DNA of 64,000 bases from Nocardioides immobilis (GCF_003515065.1 NZ_QXGH01000018.1:1-64000), one strand, 5' to 3'; numbered from the stretch's first letter, positions 52,900-62,115 are shown. Translations and numbers: made by a program. Notes: generated by a model not told the origin, from the letters alone.

Positions 52900-54147
52900 G
52901 TGGATCTTTCGTATCCCGCCGACAGCGAGCGATACCGCGAGAAGGTCCGCGCCAAGCTTCAGGAGATCCTGCCTCAGGACTGGAAGGGGCTCGGCGCCCT
53001 CAGCGAATCCGAAGCCCACGAGTTCGCAACGTGGTGGCGGGGCGTTCTGCGCGACCACCGACTCCTGGCTCCGGACTGGCCGACTGAGTACGGCGGGCAG
53101 GGACTCACCCTGCTGGAGCGGTCCATCCTCGCCGAAGAGCTCATGAAGGTGGGAGCTCCCCAGTACCCGCTGCCCAACGACTCCATCAGCCTGGTCCTGC
53201 TCGCCCCCACCCTTTTGTATTTCGGGTCGTCCGAGCAGAAGGCGCGGTTCCTTCCCGGGACGCTGTCGGGCGAGTACGTGTGGGCCCAGGGCTACTCCGA
53301 GCCCGACGCCGGTTCCGACCTGTTCTCCCTGCGCACCAAGGCCGAGCGGGTCGGCGACAAGTGGCAGCTTACCGGCCAGAAGACCTGGCAGACAGCAGGC
53401 ACGACGGCCAACTGGATCTTCGTGCTGGCTCGCACGGATCCGACGTCACGCGGGGCCAAGGGTCTCAGCTTCTTCCTGCTCCCCCTCGACCAACCGGGCA
53501 TCACCGTGCGCGGCATCCGGAACATGGTGGGTCAGCTGGACTTCGCCGAGGTGTTCTTCGACAAGGCGGAGGCGCTCGACGCCCATCTCGTCGGAGGTGA
53601 GGGCAACGGCGCGAAAGTGGCGCTCGGTCTTCTCGGGTTCGAGCGCGGCGCTGGCGGCATGGCCGCGGTGGCGGCGGCTCGCATCGAGCTGGACCGACTG
53701 GTCCGGCTCGCTCGCGATCGCGGCCTGCACCGCGACGCCTCGATCCGGCGCCGCGTCGCCAGCAGCTACGCCGAGGTTCACGTCATGCGCTGCCTGGCGC
53801 TGCGCTCACTGGCGATGGGGCTCAACGACGAGCCCCCGGGCGCCGAGTCGTCGATCACGAAGATCCTCGCGTCCCAGCATCGCCAGCGCGTGAGCGAGCT
53901 TTCGGTCGATGTGCTCGGGCCAGATGCGGTGTCCTTTGACGGCCCCGTGGGGCATGAGCTCCAGAAGCCACAGCCGCTGGGGACCGACGCGCTCAGCTCG
54001 GGGGTGTGGATACAGGATGCCCTTCAGTCCCGCCCAGCCACCATCTACGGGGGCGCGCTGCAGATCCAGCGCAACACGATCGGTGAACGGGTCCTCGGTC
54101 TTCCCCGCGACCCGCGGCCCAGCCCGTCGAACAACACTCGCCCCTGA
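52900..54147 (+). CDS. Acyl-CoA dehydrogenase, alpha-type subunit
   Basis: A 415-residue ACAD with AQGYSEPDAGSDLFSL, LTGQKTWQTAGTTANWIF, the LLPLDQPGITVRGI core and the C-terminal ATIYGGALQIQRNTIGERVLGLPRD. The last motif is the type seen in the larger subunit of heteromeric steroid/branched-acid ACADs. The GTG at 52900 follows AAGGAG by seven bases. It is divergent from meaB and controlled by the operator candidate at 52817. It pairs with the product of the next gene, 10 bases downstream. Confidence 0.9.
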   Translation: MDLSYPADSERYREKVRAKLQEILPQDWKGLGALSESEAHEFATWWRGVLRDHRLLAPDWPTEYGGQGLTLLERSILAEELMKVGAPQYPLPNDSISLVLLAPTLLYFGSSEQKARFLPGTLSGEYVWAQGYSEPDAGSDLFSLRTKAERVGDKWQLTGQKTWQTAGTTANWIFVLARTDPTSRGAKGLSFFLLPLDQPGITVRGIRNMVGQLDFAEVFFDKAEALDAHLVGGEGNGAKVALGLLGFERGAGGMAAVAAARIELDRLVRLARDRGLHRDASIRRRVASSYAEVHVMRCLALRSLAMGLNDEPPGAESSITKILASQHRQRVSELSVDVLGPDAVSFDGPVGHELQKPQPLGTDALSSGVWIQDALQSRPATIYGGALQIQRNTIGERVLGLPRDPRPSPSNNTRP

Positions 54148-54157
54148 GGGAGATGAC

Positions 54158-55264
54158 ATGCGATTCGACCTATCGAGCGAGCAGCAGGCCCTGCGCGACG
54201 CCACGCGCGGACTGCTCGAACGCTGTGCGTCCAGTCACCGGGCTGCCATGGTCGACGGCGACAACTCGTTCGACGCCGAGTGCTGGCGACGCGCATCAGA
54301 CGAGCTGGGGCTTCCCGGCGTAGCCGTGCCCGAGGAGCACGATGGGGCGGGCGGCAGCGTCGTGGACGCCGCGGTTGTGCTGGAGGAGGCGGGGCGCACG
54401 CTCAGCGTGCTGCCTTTGTGGACCTCCATCGGCGCCGGCCGGATCCTCGGCAGCCTTGCCGCACCGGACCTCGGCGCCGAGTTGCTCGCGCAGGTCGCGG
54501 CCGGCACGGCGATCCCGGGATGGATCGGCCTGCACTCCGCCCGGACTGTTGAAGCTGCCGCCTCCGCGAGTGACGGACACGTGGTGAACGGCCGAACCAC
54601 GCACGTCGTCGGGGGCGACTGGATGACTCAGGTGCTGGTCATCGCGAAGACCGCCGACGGGTTGGGCCTCTTCCTGGTGCCGACGGACACCGCCGGCGTG
54701 ACCGTCACGGCCGAGCGTGCCGTCGACCTGACCCGGCAGCTCGTCTCCATGTCGTTCGCAGACGCGCCGGCCACCCTCCTGTCGCCGGGTCCGATCGAGA
54801 CCGCGTCGCTGGTCAGGGTCCGGGCGGAGATCGCGACCCTGCTCGCTGCTGAGCAGGTCGGCACGGCGCAGGGGGCCCTCGACATGGCGGTCGCCTACGC
54901 CAAGACGCGGCAGCAGTTCGGTCGTGCCATCGGATCCTTCCAGTCCCTCAAGCATCTTCTGGCCGACGCCTACGTCGATGTGGAGACGGCCCGTGACACC
55001 ACGAGGTACGCCGCATGGACGCTGAGCGTCGACCGCGAGGACCCCGCCCTCATGGCGCTCGTCACCCGGGCGGGTGTCACACCGCGAGCACAACGCGTGT
55101 GCGCGACCGCTCTGCAGGTGTTCGGAGGCATCGGCTACACGTGGGAGCACGATGCGCATCTCTACTACCGGCGCGCCCTCAGCGCCGCCCATCTGCTGAC
55201 CGAGGTGAACCATGACCTCGACGGGATCGCCGACACGATCGGCCTCGCTGACGAGCTGCCCTGA
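54158..55264 (+). CDS. Acyl-CoA dehydrogenase, beta-type subunit
   Basis: A 368-residue ACAD beginning MRFDLSSEQQALRDATRGLLERC. It has KTRQQFGRAIGSFQSLKHLLADAYVDVE and CATALQVFGGIGYTWEHDAHLYYRRA, in which the Glu is well placed for the catalytic base of the heteromeric enzyme. It probably forms alpha2beta2 with the upstream product and dehydrogenates an acyl-CoA made by the mutase pathway. GGAGATGAC precedes the ATG. Confidence 0.9.
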   Translation: MRFDLSSEQQALRDATRGLLERCASSHRAAMVDGDNSFDAECWRRASDELGLPGVAVPEEHDGAGGSVVDAAVVLEEAGRTLSVLPLWTSIGAGRILGSLAAPDLGAELLAQVAAGTAIPGWIGLHSARTVEAAASASDGHVVNGRTTHVVGGDWMTQVLVIAKTADGLGLFLVPTDTAGVTVTAERAVDLTRQLVSMSFADAPATLLSPGPIETASLVRVRAEIATLLAAEQVGTAQGALDMAVAYAKTRQQFGRAIGSFQSLKHLLADAYVDVETARDTTRYAAWTLSVDREDPALMALVTRAGVTPRAQRVCATALQVFGGIGYTWEHDAHLYYRRALSAAHLLTEVNHDLDGIADTIGLADELP

Positions 55265-55309
55265 CTGACGTTGCTGCCGCAAGGTCCATGACAGCGTTTT
55301 CCGAAACGA

Positions 55310-55730
55310 TCACCACGTCTGGGCGCTGGCGCGGAGAAGGATCTCGTTGATCGCAACCCGACGATCCCGAGTCACCATGTAGGCGACCGCATCGGCTAGG
55401 TCCTCCGGCCGCAGTTTCTCGATCTCCGCACGGCTCGAACGAGCTCCTCCAGGCATGTGCTGGGTGATCTCGGTGTCAACAGCTCCGGGCTCGACGACCC
55501 CACCCGCACGCGCTTGCCGAGCATGTCCTGCTGCAGCGACTCCGAGAACGCGTTGATGCCGAACTCGGCCAGGCTGTAGAAGGCTGACCCAGGACGAGCG
55601 ACCCGTCCGGCCGTGGAGCTGATGGCCACCAGGTCGGCGACCCCGCGGTCCGACTGCGCCGCCGCGATGGTCAGGTGTGGCAGTGCTGCCGACGTGACGT
55701 GAATCAGCCGGTCCACTGTGCCCGGTGCCA
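55310..55730 (-). pseudogene. Truncated, frameshifted SDR gene
   Basis: On the minus strand, VDRLIHVTSAALPHLTIAAA, VAISSTAGRVARPGSAFYS and FGINAFSESLQQDML represent the second half of an SDR. The first 80-90 residues with the TGxxxGIG loop are absent. The YSLAE reading also lacks the Lys of YxxxK. Near 55497 the frame shifts; beyond it VEPGAVDTEITQHM, then RPEDLADAVAYMV and the end ILLRASAQTW can still be read to a stop at 55310. It is a dead remnant next to mutase module 2. Confidence 0.75.
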
Positions 55731-55746
55731 GTCCACCGACGGTTGT

Positions 55747-57417
55747 TCAGGACAGGGTGAAGGGTGCCTCGACGGCCCCGAACGGGTCGTACTGCATCCC
55801 GCAGGCCAACCGCTGGGCGCCAGAGATCTCGGCTGACGTCGCGCCGGCCAGGTAGGCATCGGCCATGGCATCCTGGGTGTTCCGGTCGCCACGGACCGAG
55901 TCGAAGACCATTTGCATGGCTGCCTTCACCGTCTCCGGATCGCGGGCGTCCCGTTCCTGGACGAAGCGTCGGATGTGGTCGTCGACGCGCGCCTGGTTGA
56001 CCTTGAAGCGCGGCGGGCGATCGTCTTCCTCGTTGGGCCGGAAGGCGTTCACCCCGACGATGAGGCGCTCGCCGGTCCGCAGCTCCTCCTCGCGTCGATA
56101 GTTCTCGTCATCCATCAGGCCTTCGAGCCAGCCGTCCTCGACGCCCTTGAGGAACCCGTGATCCTCGATGGTCTCGAGCAACTTGTACGCACGCTCCTCG
56201 ACCTGGTCGGTCAACGACTCGACGTAGTAGCTGCCCCCCAGCGGGTCAGCGGTACGGGCAGCGCCCACCTCGTGCGCAAGGATCAGCTGGGTGAAGGTGG
56301 CCAGCTCGCGTGCCTCGGGGGTCGGGATCGAGATCGGCTCGTCGTAGGTGCAGGTTTCCACTGACTGGACTCCACCGAGGATCGCCGCGAGCGTCTGGAT
56401 GGCAGCACGAGTGACGTTGTTCATCGCTCGCTGGTAGACGAGCGAGCGGCCGGAGGTGTGGCACGCGATGCGGAGTCGCATGCTGCGCGTGCTCTGCGCA
56501 CCGAACTCCTCGCGCATCATCTTGGCCCACATCCGGCGCAGCGCACGGAACTTGGCGACCTCCTCGAAAAGGTCGATGTCGGCCGTCGAGACCCACGCCA
56601 GGTGAGGCGCCACGTCGTCGATGTCGACACCTCGACTGAGCACGTCGCCGAACGTGCTGCGGGCGATCGCCATGCCGATGGCGATCTCCATGGCCGGCGT
56701 GCAGCCTCGCTCACGCAGGTTGTAGGCCTGCGGGATGCCGGCCGCCCACCGCGGTGTGTTCAGGGTCGCGAACTCGAGGGTGTCCGCGGCCAGGCGCTGC
56801 CCGAACTCGGCGTTGAAGAACTTCTTCCCGCCGCCGTCCATGTTGATGCGCAGGTAGTCGGGCATGTGCGAGCCGTGCACCTCGGCCAGCGGCAGGCCGT
56901 GGCGCCGGGCGTGGGCGATGACCATCGGGTAGATCATGTAGGTGATGTGCCAGGCAACGTCGGTCTTGGTGACGTCGACGTCGCGGAGAAGACGGTCGAG
57001 GTCGTTGAGCGAGGAGACCGAGGCGCCCTCCAGCCCCACGTCCTCGCGCAGCACAGGATGGTCCGGGTCGAGACCCTGCGTCGACACCACGTCGAACACG
57101 ATGTCGACTGCGGCCGAACCACTACGGACGGATGCCGCCACGGCGTCGGCCGTGTCCTCGGGGCTTCCGTAGCCGACGATGTTGCGCAGCGTCCACATGC
57201 GGCTGCGGTACATCTCGGGGAACGAGCCGCGGGTGAACGGGAACTCTCCGGGATCGCCCAGCTTCGCGTCGTACTCGTCGGTCCGCTCCCGGGGCCCGTA
57301 GAAGGCGTCGGTCTCGATGCCGGACATGGTCTTGGTGCGCGACAAGCGGACCGACACCTCCTCCACGTCGTCCTGGAGGGAGATCTTCACTGCTGCCTTG
57401 TCCGGCTGAACGGTCAT
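55747..57417 (-). CDS. Acyl-CoA mutase large subunit, non-canonical type (module 2)
   Basis: A 556-residue paralogue of the module-1 subunit, similar along its whole length (SFPEMYRSRMW, HGSHMPDYLRIN at 181-192, VADPLGGSYYVESLTD) but clearly divergent. Asn233 (IPQAYNLRERG) stands at the position of the catalytic His of methylmalonyl-CoA mutase, where module 1 has Asp. Arg208 matches the carboxylate-binding Arg. QSVETC again replaces QSLHTN. It is therefore expected to act on a related but different acyl-CoA. GAGGTG precedes the ATG; the gene lies 12 bases after the small-subunit gene. Confidence 0.92.
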   Translation of the reverse strand: MTVQPDKAAVKISLQDDVEEVSVRLSRTKTMSGIETDAFYGPRERTDEYDAKLGDPGEFPFTRGSFPEMYRSRMWTLRNIVGYGSPEDTADAVAASVRSGSAAVDIVFDVVSTQGLDPDHPVLREDVGLEGASVSSLNDLDRLLRDVDVTKTDVAWHITYMIYPMVIAHARRHGLPLAEVHGSHMPDYLRINMDGGGKKFFNAEFGQRLAADTLEFATLNTPRWAAGIPQAYNLRERGCTPAMEIAIGMAIARSTFGDVLSRGVDIDDVAPHLAWVSTADIDLFEEVAKFRALRRMWAKMMREEFGAQSTRSMRLRIACHTSGRSLVYQRAMNNVTRAAIQTLAAILGGVQSVETCTYDEPISIPTPEARELATFTQLILAHEVGAARTADPLGGSYYVESLTDQVEERAYKLLETIEDHGFLKGVEDGWLEGLMDDENYRREEELRTGERLIVGVNAFRPNEEDDRPPRFKVNQARVDDHIRRFVQERDARDPETVKAAMQMVFDSVRGDRNTQDAMADAYLAGATSAEISGAQRLACGMQYDPFGAVEAPFTLS

Positions 57418-57429
57418 GTCGCACCTCGC

Positions 57430-57858
57430 CTAGGCGTTGGATGTTTCGAAGGTCCCGCGACGACGCTCGATCAAGCGGTCGATCGCCTCGAGGATGTCTT
57501 CGGGGGAGGACGTCGGCCCGAAGGCCTCGGCCACACCCAACCGGTTGAGCTCGGGCACGTCCTCGCTGTGGATCAGGCCCCCGAGCACCACGGCGATGTC
57601 TGCTCCCCCGGCCTCGTCCAGCGCTCCGACGATCTCAGCGGCCCGTGCCAGGTAGTTGCCGTTGCTGAAGCTTACTCCCACGAAGTCGGCGTCCTCATGC
57701 ACAGCGACGGCCGCGAGCTGTTGAGAAGTGTTGTGCTCGCCGATGTAGACGACCTCGAGACCGTGGTCTCGGAAGATCCTCGCGATGGTCCTGATGCCCT
57801 TGTTGTGCTTGTCCGAGCCCACCATGCCCAGAACACAACGTCCTTGACCAGTCGTCAT
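57430..57858 (-). CDS. B12-binding small subunit of acyl-CoA mutase (module 2)
   Basis: A 142-residue cobalamin-binding domain with DKHNKG (Asp16, His18, Gly21), VVYIGEHNTSQQLAAVAV and VVLGGLI. The SxL loop reads GVSFSNGN, again unlike canonical mutases. It shares with module 1 the motif LGMxGxDxHxKGIRT at the start. The gene order here is ligase - small - large, the reverse of module 1, so the two modules did not arise by a simple tandem duplication. The GCATGCACA repeats lie just upstream. Confidence 0.92.
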   Translation of the reverse strand: MTTGQGRCVLGMVGSDKHNKGIRTIARIFRDHGLEVVYIGEHNTSQQLAAVAVHEDADFVGVSFSNGNYLARAAEIVGALDEAGGADIAVVLGGLIHSEDVPELNRLGVAEAFGPTSSPEDILEAIDRLIERRRGTFETSNA

Positions 57859-57914
57859 GCTCTTCTTCGTCTCCTGACTATGACGGGGGCGCCGAGAACT
57901 GATGCTAGCACGGA

Positions 57915-57935
57915 GCATGCACATTTGCATGCACA
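57915..57935. promoter_or_regulatory. GCATGCACA direct repeats upstream of the small subunit gene
   Basis: GCATGCACA occurs twice, separated by TTT, in the 98-base gap between the ligase and mutase genes. ATGCACATTTGCAT (57917-57930) forms an inverted repeat with 5-base arms. It could be an internal operator that adjusts mutase expression apart from the upstream beta-oxidation genes. Confidence 0.45.
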
Positions 57936-57956
57936 GAGGCCTGCCGGTATCACCCG

Positions 57957-59570
57957 TCATCCCAGCGGCTCGGCGAGCACCCTCTCCACGAGCGTCACGC
58001 GCGAGAGCTTTCCGGTGTCCGCCACGGGCCAGCCGTCCGGGCGCACCTCCACGAACCGCTTGGGAATCTTGTAGCCGGCGAGCCTGCCGCGGCAGGCGTC
58101 CTTGAGCCATGCCTCGGCGAACGGCCGGGATCCCGGCACGAGCTCGACGAACGCCACGACGGTCTCGCCCCACTCCGCGCTGGGAACACCGACGACCGCG
58201 GCGGTGGCGACCTCCGGGATCTCCTGGGCCAGGAAGGTCTCCACCTCGGTCGCCGAGACGTTCTCACCGCCGCTCTTGATCATCGACGAGTACCGCCCCA
58301 GATAGACCAGGCGGCCTTCTTCGTCGATCTTGCCGATGTCGCCGGTGTGGAAGTAGTCATCGTGGTCGGTGGCCACGTCATCCGGCGCCCCATCGACGTT
58401 GTAGTACCCGCGGAAGAGGTTCCATCCTTTGAAGCAGATCTCTCCCTCCTCTCCGGCACTGACCGGCTGACCGGAGCTGTCGCAGATCCTCACGGTGATT
58501 CCCGGCAAGGGCCTGCCGTGCGCCAGCGTCTCGTCCTCCGGCGACGACAAAGAGACCATGTTGCCGCCCTCGCTCAGCGCGTACATGGTGACGACGTTGA
58601 TCCCGCGGCTGCGGAGCGCGTCGAAGACCTCCACGGCGGGCGAGGCCGCCACACTGTGAAACGGCAGTTCCTGATCCAGACCGGCAATCGCGTCGAAGAG
58701 CTTCACCAGCACCGGGTCGAACCCGGTCACCACGGTGCACCGCTGATCAACCGCGACAGCCGCGATCGTGGGGATGTCGACCCGCGGGAAGACGTGTTGG
58801 GTCGCTCCCGTCTGGTTCGCGACGAGCATCTGCACGATGCCGCCGGCGTGGAAGTAGGGCCCGAGACTGAGGAACCTGTCGGAGTCTCCCACCCCGAGGC
58901 TCCTGGCGAAGTAGTGCGCCGTCCCGAGGATTCCGTCCTGCCGAAGGATGACCGCCTTCGGCGCCGAGGAGGAGCCCGACGTGAACAGGAACAACGATTC
59001 CTGCCGTGTGGACGGGACGACCTGCACCGGCTCGCGGCGTTCTGCTCTCCCACTCGAGTCGCTCGCCCGGAGGTCGGCGTGGGCAGAGCCGTCGATGACC
59101 CGCCGGAGGCGGTCCAGACGTCCGTCCCCGACCAAGCCGTCGGTGGGCAGACCGAGGTGGGTCACGATCGATCGCCAGTCGGTCGCGTCCGTCGACGTAT
59201 CGATGATCAGCACCTCGGCGTCGGTGTCGCGCAGTGCTCGCTCGACCTCCTGCCCGGTCCACATCGCATTGAGCGGAATCGCGACCGCTCCGACCATCCA
59301 GAGGGCATGGAGCAAGACCGTGTAGTCGGCCCCCTTCGTCATGCGGATCGCGACATGAGTCCCGTCGCCCACGCCCATGGCCGCCAGTGCGGCACCCACC
59401 CGATCACGCGTCGACCGGAGCTCGGCGAACGTAAGCGACCGGTCCCCGTCGACCAGAGCGGTGGCGTCCGGGCGCTCGGCCGCGACCCAATCGAGCATCT
59501 GCGCGACGGTCACCTCGTCCCACGGGTTGAGGCGCCGTCCGGTGCGCGACGCCTCCGAGCTGCGCAGCAT
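57957..59570 (-). CDS. AMP-forming acyl-CoA synthetase (module 2)
   Basis: A 537-residue ANL ligase with LFTSGSSSAPKAVIL (P-loop), FDPVLVKLFDAIAGLDQE, YALSEGGNMV, YFHTGDIG, YSSMIKSGGENVS and the catalytic C-terminal Lys in DTGKLSR. It differs markedly from the module-1 ligase and resembles the decayed ligase at 618-832 instead. Its ATG overlaps the LLM stop by one base (TGATG). It activates an acid for the pathway. Confidence 0.9.
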   Translation of the reverse strand: MLRSSEASRTGRRLNPWDEVTVAQMLDWVAAERPDATALVDGDRSLTFAELRSTRDRVGAALAAMGVGDGTHVAIRMTKGADYTVLLHALWMVGAVAIPLNAMWTGQEVERALRDTDAEVLIIDTSTDATDWRSIVTHLGLPTDGLVGDGRLDRLRRVIDGSAHADLRASDSSGRAERREPVQVVPSTRQESLFLFTSGSSSAPKAVILRQDGILGTAHYFARSLGVGDSDRFLSLGPYFHAGGIVQMLVANQTGATQHVFPRVDIPTIAAVAVDQRCTVVTGFDPVLVKLFDAIAGLDQELPFHSVAASPAVEVFDALRSRGINVVTMYALSEGGNMVSLSSPEDETLAHGRPLPGITVRICDSSGQPVSAGEEGEICFKGWNLFRGYYNVDGAPDDVATDHDDYFHTGDIGKIDEEGRLVYLGRYSSMIKSGGENVSATEVETFLAQEIPEVATAAVVGVPSAEWGETVVAFVELVPGSRPFAEAWLKDACRGRLAGYKIPKRFVEVRPDGWPVADTGKLSRVTLVERVLAEPLG

Positions 59571-60445
59571 CAGACCTCCCAGGCGTAGCGAGTACCGACG
59601 CCGGCGGGCTCGACCCCGTGGGCCTCGGGGGAGTTCAGCTCGAGCCGACGCTTGATCCCATCGATGTCCAGCGCCTCTGCCGAGACGACGAGCTCGGTGA
59701 CACCGGCTTGCTCGTACTCCTTGATCAGCGCCCCATCGAGTCTCGCTCGAGGCGTCATGAAGATCTCGAACATCCGGGGATCACGGTCCTCGGCCTCCAA
59801 ACGCGTGGTGATGCGGTCGACGACCTCCCGCGTGTCATCCGGCGTCAGCCCGAACCCGTACCAACCCGAGCCATACTTCGCGGCGTCGTCGAGTCCGGCA
59901 TCGGCATACCCCCCCATGATGAGCGGCGGCCCGCCCGGGGTCGATGGTTTGGGGTGGGCGTCGACGCCTGAGAAGGAGACGAACTCGCCGTCGAACACGG
60001 GCGAATCCTCGGTCCAGAGCGCACGCATGGCGCCGACACACTCACGGAAGCGCGCCCGCTTCTGCGTCGCGGGCAGACCCAGCACCTCGAACTCGAGGTC
60101 CAGGTAGCCGAGGCCCAGCCCCATCATGAAACGTCCTCCACTCAGCACGTCGAGGGTCGCGGCCTGCTTGGCCAGACGGACCGGCTGGTGCTGTGTTGCC
60201 ACCACGACTCCCGTGGACAGGCGGATGTGTTGCGTTCCAGCGGCGAGATACGCCAGCTGGATCATCGGATCGGCCATGGGCCAGTCAGGATCGAGCGGCG
60301 GCTTCTCCCGGCGGGGTTTGGGCAGGACGACGTGCTCGCCCGCCCAGATCGATGCGTAGCCCAGGGACTCCGCGAACCGGGCCACGTCGACCGCCTGAGG
60401 GGAAGCCATCCCGCCGACGTTCCCACCGAAGTAGCCCAGTCTCAT
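59570..60445 (-). CDS. LLM-class F420-dependent oxidoreductase (module 2)
   Basis: A 291-residue LLM protein starting MRLGYFGGNVGGMASPQAVD, with SLGYASIWAGEHVVLPK, STGVVVATQHQPVRLAKQAATLDVLSGGRFMMGLGLGY and IMGGYADAGLDDAAKYGSGWYGFG. It is the equivalent of the LLM gene in module 1. It probably oxidises or reduces an acid or acyl-CoA with F420. It is coupled by overlap to the ligase and lies 45 bases downstream of the DUF35 gene. Confidence 0.87.
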   Translation of the reverse strand: MRLGYFGGNVGGMASPQAVDVARFAESLGYASIWAGEHVVLPKPRREKPPLDPDWPMADPMIQLAYLAAGTQHIRLSTGVVVATQHQPVRLAKQAATLDVLSGGRFMMGLGLGYLDLEFEVLGLPATQKRARFRECVGAMRALWTEDSPVFDGEFVSFSGVDAHPKPSTPGGPPLIMGGYADAGLDDAAKYGSGWYGFGLTPDDTREVVDRITTRLEAEDRDPRMFEIFMTPRARLDGALIKEYEQAGVTELVVSAEALDIDGIKRRLELNSPEAHGVEPAGVGTRYAWEV

Positions 60446-60490
60446 GCGTGCTCAACCCCATCCATGGCCCATGACCTCAACGGTGCGTAC

Positions 60491-60964
60491 TTAATTCCCA
60501 TGCTGTGCTCCTGCAAGTGGCGTGCCGGTGCGTGCGTCGTCGGTGATGAAGCGAAGAATCGAGCCGCCCGCAGCTCGATGGTCGAAGACGGCGCTCACCG
60601 GCTGACCGATGCACAGGTGCTCGTCGTCACCGGTCACAACATTGGTCAGGATCCGGGGACCGTCCTCGAGCTCCACGACGGCCAGTACGTACGGGCTGGA
60701 GTCCTTGAACACTCCCTCACCCTTCATCACCGTGGTCCAGCTGTAGATGGTGGCCCGTCCCCCTGTCTCGATCCACTCGACTACTGCCCGGGGATGGGTC
60801 GAGCAGAACGGCCGTGGCATCCAGGGCGTTGCGCCGCAGACGCTGCAACGTGCCAGGACCAACCTGCCCTCGCGGGCAGCACTCCAGTACGGCTCGAGCT
60901 CGGGCTCTGCCGTGACCTCCACGATCGGGAACCGCTCCATCGCCTGCTCGACACCCATGTTCAT
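60491..60964 (-). CDS. DUF35 OB-fold/zinc-ribbon acyl-CoA-associated protein
   Basis: A 157-residue DUF35 protein with an N-terminal helix (EPYWSAAREGRLVLARC), a zinc ribbon and an OB-fold domain. The zinc motif is CSVC (Cys40, Cys43) plus FCSTH (Cys54, His57), so the fourth ligand is His rather than Cys. DUF35 proteins bind the acyl-CoA and activate Ltp-type thiolases/aldolases, as ChsH2 does for Ltp2. The gene overlaps the thiolase gene by four bases, strongly implying a complex. Confidence 0.88.
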   Translation of the reverse strand: MNMGVEQAMERFPIVEVTAEPELEPYWSAAREGRLVLARCSVCGATPWMPRPFCSTHPRAVVEWIETGGRATIYSWTTVMKGEGVFKDSSPYVLAVVELEDGPRILTNVVTGDDEHLCIGQPVSAVFDHRAAGGSILRFITDDARTGTPLAGAQHGN

Positions 60965-62115
60965 CCGTCCTCGTTGCTCAGGATCATGGTCGCGCTGCCC
61001 ATCCGGGTGGCGAGCCAGCCGCCGGTCCCGTGCACCAGCGCCAGCTCGCAGTCCGCGACCTGGACCGCCGGATGCGCCTCACCTCGCAGTTGCCGCACCG
61101 CCTCGATCGTCCGCGTCATGCCCCCACGATTCGCCGGGTGGTTGTTGCAGAGCGATCCGCCGTCGGTGTTGAAGGGCAGAGCCCCGAAGGGCGCGTGGAG
61201 GGCACCGTCCATGACGAAGCGGCCCCCCTCCCCCTTCGCGCAGAACCCGAGGTCCTCGAGCGTCTGGATCACCGTGATGGTGAACGAGTCGTAGATCGAG
61301 ACGACGTCGATGTCGGCAGGGGTCACGCCTGCCTCCGCGAACGCGGCCGGTCCGGACCAGACAGCTCCCGTGTAGGTCAGGTCGAGCGCCCCACCTGCGG
61401 TGTGCTTGATCGCTTCGCCGGCCCCCATGATCTTGGCGCCGCTGCGGTCCAACCGGCGGTAGACCTCCGGGCTTACGACGACCAGAGCGCCACCGCCGTC
61501 GGTCACCACGCAACAGTCGAGGCGGTGCAGCGGGTCGGCGATGAGCGGCGACTCGACCACCTCCTCGATCGTGACCTCGCGCTGGAGGAAGGCGAACTCG
61601 TTGTGGACCGCGTGCTTGGAGGCCGCGACCTTGACCGCGGCCAGCTGTTCGGAGGTGGTGCCGAACTCGTACATGTGGCGGCGGGCCGCCAAGGCGTAGG
61701 AGGCCGGGTTCGAGTGGCCGTACGGGGCTTCGAAGGGCGTCGTCGGCGCAGTCGCGGGCACGGCTCGCCGAGCGCCGGACCGGGGGCGTCCGCCCATCGT
61801 GACGAGGGCGACCGAGCACTTGCCCGCGGCGATCGCCTGGGCCGCGTGGGCGACCTCGGACACGTAGCTCGACCCGCCGATGTCGGTCGTGTCGATGTAG
61901 CGCACCGAGAGGCCGAGGTAGTCGGCCATGGCGGTCACGCCGCCGGGCGCCTCCCCCGACACGAGGTAGCCGTCGACGTCGGAGACCGAGAGCCCGGCGT
62001 CGGCGAGAGCGCCGAACGCACACTCGGCGTGGATCTGGGAGGCGGAAATGTCGGGCAGCACCCGACCGGGGTGCTCGAACGCCCCCACGATGTAGGCAGC
62101 ACCCTTGATGCTCAT
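60961..62115 (-). CDS. Lipid-transfer-protein (Ltp)-type thiolase/retro-aldolase
   Basis: A 384-residue thiolase-fold protein. Its N-terminal nucleophile region reads TDIGGSSYVSEVAHA (77-91), with Ser where thiolases have Cys, as in the aldolase-type Ltp proteins (Ltp2-like) rather than in classical thiolases. SIYDSFTIT and the C-terminal HGTGGWLATRMGSATMIL also fit. With the DUF35 partner it probably cleaves a tertiary beta-hydroxyacyl-CoA to a ketone plus acetyl- or propionyl-CoA, which suits branched substrates made by the mutase. A simple beta-ketothiolase role is less likely. Confidence 0.85.
   Translation of the reverse strand: MSIKGAAYIVGAFEHPGRVLPDISASQIHAECAFGALADAGLSVSDVDGYLVSGEAPGGVTAMADYLGLSVRYIDTTDIGGSSYVSEVAHAAQAIAAGKCSVALVTMGGRPRSGARRAVPATAPTTPFEAPYGHSNPASYALAARRHMYEFGTTSEQLAAVKVAASKHAVHNEFAFLQREVTIEEVVESPLIADPLHRLDCCVVTDGGGALVVVSPEVYRRLDRSGAKIMGAGEAIKHTAGGALDLTYTGAVWSGPAAFAEAGVTPADIDVVSIYDSFTITVIQTLEDLGFCAKGEGGRFVMDGALHAPFGALPFNTDGGSLCNNHPANRGGMTRTIEAVRQLRGEAHPAVQVADCELALVHGTGGWLATRMGSATMILSNEDG

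Noticed and set aside
52732-53058. Extended N-terminus of MeaB
   Set aside because: It would run across the promoter region into the divergent ACAD gene; the GTG at 52731 has GGGAGG upstream and gives the normal family length.
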